Position numbers and translations under genes: made by a program. Below are positions 59,090 to 64,000 of a stretch of DNA of 64,000 nt, one piece after another (the first letter of the stretch is position 1; each line of letters opens with the position of its first letter). The notes beneath the pieces are model-generated. The model searched no databases and was not told the DNA's origin. It saw nothing but the letters and a program-made list of their open reading frames with translations. The DNA is from Escarpia spicata (lineage: Eukaryota > Annelida > Polychaeta > Sabellida > Siboglinidae), in NCBI GenBank assembly GCA_963995525.1, contig OZ023205.1, forward strand, positions 47,049,748 to 47,113,747, given 5' to 3'.

Positions 59090-61852
59090 TGGATCACTGT
59101 ATGTGCATCTCCTCTGAGTCGCCAAGGTCCTCATGCCTCTTTCTATGTTTATTTGTTTCCTTGGACTACTGGCCTATCATATACCAACTGGTGCCAAGGT
59201 CCTCATGCATCTTTCTATGTTTATTTGTTTCCTTGGACTACTGGCCTATCATATACCAACTGGTGCCAAGGTCCTCATGCCTCTTTCTATGTTTATTTGT
59301 TTCCTTGGACTACTGGCCTATCATATACCAACTGGTGCCAAGGTCCTCATGCATCTTTCTATGTTTATTTGTTTCCTTGGACTACTGGCCTATCATATAC
59401 CAACTGGTGCCAAGGTCCTCATGCATCTTTCTATGTTTATTTGTTTCCTTGGACTACTGGCCTATCATATACCAACTGGTGCCAAGGTCCTCATGCCTCT
59501 TTCTATGTTTATTTGTTTCCTTGGACTACTGGCCTATCATATACCAACTGGTGCCAAGGTCCTCATGCATCTTTCTATGTTTATTTGTTTCCTTGGACTA
59601 CTGGCCTATCATATACCAACTGGTGCCAAGGTCCTCATGCATCTTTCTATGTTTATTTGTTTCCTTGGACTACTGGCCTATCATATACCAACTGGTGCCA
59701 AGGTCCTCATGCATCTTTCTATGTTTATTTGTTTCCTTGGACTACTGGCCTATCATATACCAACTGGTGCCAAGGTCCTCATGCCTCTTTCTATGTTTAT
59801 TTGTTTCCTTGGACTACTGGCCTATCATATACCAACTGGTGCCAAGGTCCTCATGCCTCTTTCTATGTTTATTTGTTTCCTTGGACTACTGGCCTATCAT
59901 ATACCAACTGGTGCCAAGGTCCTCATGCATCTTTCTATGTTTATTTGTTTCCTTGGACTACTGGCCTATCATCTACCAACTGGCGCCAAGGTCCTCATGC
60001 CTCTTTCTGTTTATTTGTTTCCTTGGACTACTGGCCTATCATCTACCAACTGGTGCCAAGGTCCTCATGCATCTTTCTATGTTTATTTGTTTCCTTGGAC
60101 TACTGGCCTATCATATACCAACTGGTGCCAAGGTCCTCATGCCTCTTTCTATGTTTATTTGTTTCCTTGGATTACTGGCCTATCATCTACCAACTGGTGC
60201 CAAGGTCCTCATGTCTCTTTCTATGTTTATTTGTTTCCTTGGACTACTGGCCTATCATCTACCAACTGGCGCCAAGGTCCTCATGTCTCTTTCTATGTTT
60301 ATTTGTTTCCTTGGACTACTGGCCTATCATATACCAACTGGTGCCAAGGTCCTCATGCCTCTTTCTGTGTTTATTTGTTTCCTTGGACTACTGGCCTATC
60401 ATATACCAACTGGTGCCAAGGTCCTCATGCCTCTTTCTGTGTTTATTTGTTTCCTTGGACTACTGGCCTATCATATACCAACTGGTGCCAAGGTCCTCAT
60501 GCCTCTTTCTATGTTTATTTGTTTCCTTGGACTACTGGCCTATCATATACCAACTGGTGCCAAGGTCCTCATGCATCTTTCTATGTTTATTTGTTTCCTT
60601 GGACTACTGGCCTATCATCTACCAACTGGCGCCAAGGTCCTCATGCATCTTTCTATGTTTATTTGTTTCCTTGGACTACTGGCCTATCATATACCAACTG
60701 GTGCCAAGGTCCTCATGCCTCTTTCTGTTTATTTGTTTCCTTGGATTACTGGCCTATCATCTACCAACTGGTGCCAAGGTCCTCATGTCTCTTTCTATGT
60801 TTATTTGTTTCCTTGGACTACTGGCCTATCATCTACCAACTGGCGCCAAGGTCCTCATGCCTCTTTCTGTTTATTTGTTTCCTTGGACTACTGGCCTATC
60901 ATCTACCAACTGGTGCCAAGGTCCTCATGCATCTTTCTATGTTTATTTGTTTCCTTGGACTACTGGCCTATCATCTACCAACTGGCGCCAAGGTCCTCAT
61001 GCATCTTTCTATGTTTATTTGTTTCCTTGGACTACTGGCTATCATCTACCAACTGGCGCCAAGGTCCTCATGCATCTTTCTATGTTTATTTGTTTCCTTG
61101 GACTACTGGCCTATCATCTACCAACTGGCGCCAAGGTCCTCATGCATCTTTCTATGTTTATTTGTTTCCTTGGACTACTGGCCTATCATCTACCAACTGG
61201 TGCCAAGGTCCTCATGCATCTTTCTATGTTTATTTGTTTCCTTGGACTACTGGCCTATCATCTACCAACTGGTGCCAAGGTCCTCATGCCTCTTTCTGTT
61301 TATTTGTTTCCTTGGACTACTGGCCTATCATCTACCAACTGGTGCCAAGGTCCTCATGCATCTTTCTATGTTTATTTGTTTCCTTGGACTACTGGCCTAT
61401 CATCTACCAACTGGTGCCAAGGTCCTCATGCATCTTTCTATGTTTATTTGTTTCCTTGGACTACTGGCCTATCATCTACCAACTGGTGCCAAGGTCCTCA
61501 TGCATCTTTCTATGTTTATTTGTTTCCTTGGACTACTGGCCTATCATCTACCAAACTGGCGCCAAGGTCCTCATGCATCTTTCTATATTTATTTGTTTCC
61601 TTGGACTACTGGCCTATCATCTACCAACTGGCGCCAAGGTCCTCATGCATCTTTCTATATGTATTTGTTTCCTTGGACTACTGGCCTATCATCTACCAAC
61701 TGGCGCCAAGGTCCTCATGCATCTTTCTATGTTTATTTGTTTCCTTGGACTACTGACCTATCATATACCAACTGGCTCCAAGTTCCTCATGCATCTTTCT
61801 ATGTTTATTTGTTTCCTTGGACTACTGGCCTATCATCTACCAACTGGCAAAG
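59090..61852. repeat. 72-bp tandem array, about 38 copies
   Basis: Units TTTATTTGTTTCCTTGGACT, ACTGGCCTATCATATACCAA, CTGGTGCCAAGGTCCTCATG repeat every 72 bp. Variants include 70-bp units lacking AT in CTATGTTT, one 71-bp unit (GGCTATC) and one 73-bp unit (CCAAACTGG). The left third is uniform (ATATACC/GGTGCC); the right two thirds mix CTACC and GGCGCC variants. All three plus-strand frames stay open because 72 is divisible by three. Confidence 0.97.
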
Positions 61853-62154
61853 TATTTCAGAAAACACAACAACATAATTATTTACTTTTTTTTTACAATA
61901 TTTGTTGCTATGCTATCTTTTTCTAAAGGGCTTTTTTCCTACACAAAAGCACTGAATGGTAATGAATTCACCAGATGGCACCAATTTAAACCAGTGATTT
62001 GTTGCTCCATCAATGGGTCTAAGCTATAGCAAGAATAACACTTCTATAGTGCCTAAATCAGAAAGAGGCCATAGAGAGTTTAGGGTAGAAATGGTAGTTT
62101 TGTCTGGAGAAAGCACACACACACACGCACACCTACATGCAACTGTCTAGTTTA

Positions 62155-62335
62155 ACAGGGGTCTAGTGGCTTAATGCTGTCTGTTGACACAAGCTACTGC
62201 CAGTGACCAATTACACATTAGTCACAGTTTCCATCAAACAATAGCAGGCAGAGAATCTTAGCTCCACAGCTGGATGTAATACACAATCAGAGCCACCACT
62301 GATTCATGGTCAAGTAGACTAGCTCAATGCACCAA
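62155..62335. repeat. Interspersed repeat copy related to 63330-63440
   Basis: Shares TAACAGGGGTC, GTGACCAATTA, GATTAGTCA-like and CAATAGCAGGCAGAG words in order with 63330-63440, and more weakly with 11465-11600. Class unknown. Confidence 0.5.
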
Positions 62336-62539
62336 CTAAGACAATACACAACACTGTGAGTGACAGTGTCCAGAGTGAGGCCTAAGCAGTGTCCTCATTG
62401 CTGAATAGATCAATTAAACCTGTCAAGTGGGTGACATTCTGCACAAGTGTTCATTAATCCTTAGTGATTGTTCAGAACACCAGACTGACCACATACCTAA
62501 ACAAAGCGAATGTAATAGGTGAAGAACAGGTAGTGTTCA

Positions 62540-62910
62540 AATAGGGGTATTGGTTGAATTGTATTTGTCTCGACGCAAAAGGCTTTATTGTGCCTTCATC
62601 GATTATAAGAAAACATTTTATTTAGTACACCGGTCCTCCCTGTGGTCTAAGATAATTTCATGCAGTATTAATGGTATTGTGTTGAAAGTTGTATACCACA
62701 TGTTCAAAAATGCTAAATCATACATAAATCAGGGCCAGGTTGTGTCAGCCTTCTTCTCATGTCATGGCAAGGAGAAAACTTGTGTCCTTTTTTAGTTGCT
62801 ATTTGCCTGAATCATTTTGAACACTGTTAGTCACAATTATAACAGACTTGACATGGCAGCTGGTGAAATTTACAACAACCTTAGAGATGATGATATAGAA
62901 AATGTATGAA
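62540..62910 (+). mobile_element. LINE reverse-transcriptase fragment
   Basis: The plus strand encodes LYLSRRKRLYCAFIDYKKTF and YLVHRSSLWSKIISCSINGI, then QGQVVSAFFSCHG (the reverse-transcriptase F.DY.KAFD block and following fingers). A shifted piece RLDMAAGEIYNNLRDDDIEN follows. The catalytic YADD would come next but is lost. It is diverged and truncated at both ends. Confidence 0.8.
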
Positions 62911-63479
62911 TGATTCAATCAAATAAGATTTCTTGCTTGTGTATAGCGGAACTATGTCAACTCTTCTAATGGTTGACATTTGGTTGTTTCAGGTGTCAAC
63001 TATATTGTGAATCTGTAATTAGTAGTCTATATTGATACAATTGATTTACACAGTACCATGTCTAAATCATGTCTCTAGAATGCATTTGATATCAATAAAG
63101 TGTAGGACATTTCACTCTATAATTGTCCAGAATATTTTTTTTTAATGTTTGTCACCTACAGGTGACAGAATATTAATTTTCTATGTTTGTCACCTACAGG
63201 TTTGTACATACAATACATCTTTAACCAATAGACACCACAGTCACACCATTTTATAATAATTAAATGAACATCAAAATAAACACAACTTGCAATTATAGAA
63301 AATCAATAGTTTTGAAGATAAAAAGTGTTAGGCAACTGTTCAGTCTAACAGGGGTCAAGTGTGTCTACTCTGCCTGGGAGCTGTGACCAATTAAAGATTA
63401 GTCAAGGTCTCAATGGAACAGTAGCACTAGGCTGCAGAGTTTAGTCATGGTGTTGACTTTGTGGCACATTAAACAAAAT
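62911..63479. other. Non-coding, repeat-derived pieces
   Basis: A GATTCAATCAAATAAGATTT word near 62911 and the copy at 63330-63440 belong to the interspersed families. TGTTTGTCACCTACAGGT is directly duplicated near 63147 and 63183. No gene is seen. Confidence 0.5.
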
Positions 63480-63905
63480 CTACTGTTGGGGGTGGTCTCA
63501 AGGGCCCTTCTCAAAACCACATCACTAGATAATGTAAAACTTTTGCACTTTGGGGGCCCCTTGGGTGCCCTTAGAATGATTCAATCAAATACAGATTTCT
63601 TGTATATAGTGGCACCACCCTAAGATACATCTATGCAAAATTAGAAAAAAAGTTGCTGAACAGTTTTTGAAAAAATAGGCCAAATGTTACATTTTTACCA
63701 GTTTTGGGGTCCTTGGAGGCCCTATGGAGCCCTTAAAATGATTCAGTCAAAAACAGATTTCTCATGCATAGTGGCAGTGCCCTAAGATGTCTATGCAAAA
63801 TTAGAGAAAAAGTTGCTGAACGGTTTTTGAGATACGGCAGCTAACGGCGGACGGAGGACACAGAGTGATGGCAACAGTCCCTTGGACCTTCGGCCAAAAA
63901 ACTAG
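63480..63905. repeat. Interspersed repeat copy (GATTCAATCAAA family) with hairpin tail
   Basis: Two successive GATTCA(A/G)TCAAA units (about 63570 and 63735). The element ends in GAGATACGGCAGCTAACGGC, GGACGGAGGACACAGAG and CCCTTGGACCTTCGGCCAAA, which can form a short hairpin. This is the most complete copy in the window; others lie at 11.7 and 18.8 kb. Confidence 0.75.
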
Positions 63906-64000
63906 GTGCACCATATCTTGATGATTCTGTGTGCCTGCTACAGGGATTCGGAGCACGTTTCATAAAACGACATCAGGTCTAAAGGGAATCCACAATGATT

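Noticed and set aside
58867..61926. Plus-strand open frames of about 870-1020 codons, looking like a repetitive membrane protein (LFVSLDYWPIIYQLVPRSSC repeats)
   Set aside because: All three plus frames are open at once because the 72-bp unit is divisible by three and has no stop. Indels in the array simply switch frames without penalty. This is a satellite, not a gene.

Overview
This is a eukaryotic nuclear window from an animal. The decisive evidence is a FoxP-family forkhead gene on the minus strand. I rebuilt thirteen exons, and all have GT donors, AG acceptors and mutually compatible phases. They encode a Q-rich N-terminus, a FoxP-type C2H2 zinc finger, a leucine zipper, a forkhead domain and an acidic C-terminal tail that runs off the left edge. 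The forkhead sequence, the LINE and tRNA-SINE families and the many minisatellites suggest an invertebrate bilaterian, possibly a lophotrochozoan. The species cannot be fixed from the sequence.

FoxP exons in transcription order (5' to 3', minus strand) end at 43601, 37918, 21813, 18615, 17764, 16925, 9609, 6758, 4410, 2896, 2509, 1827 and 155/158. Farther upstream, 48451-50160 (minus) is a long Q/H-rich open frame. Its putative phase-0 donor would join the most 5' FoxP exon in frame, so it is either an N-terminal extension of FoxP or a separate gene. It carries a duplicated module with a corepressor-box-like motif.

The rest is introns and intergenic DNA filled with repeats. There are several LINE copies: minus-strand copies at 3.0-4.1 kb, 23.4-24.2 kb and a split 26.6-35.3 kb copy; plus-strand copies at 4.6-5.8 kb, 28.5-33.5 kb and 52.8-53.3 kb; and reverse-transcriptase scraps at 45.9 and 62.5 kb. 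There is a tRNA-derived SINE at 25.1 kb. Three DNA transposons have recognisable termini: a TA-flanked TIR element at 7015-8838, and hAT-like elements at 13689-14725 and 33889-34775.

Tandem arrays have periods of 73, 71, 53, 30, 29, 15, 32, 63, 33, 22 and 72 bp. Three mobile elements sit inside such arrays, and one more may, so the pre-insertion sites can be read directly. The 73-bp array at the left end and the 72-bp array at 59-62 kb come from the same ancestral element but amplify different parts of it.

The sequence suggests one conserved developmental transcription-factor gene with introns enlarged by repeats. I see no operon, bacterial gene, CRISPR array or canonical structural RNA gene.
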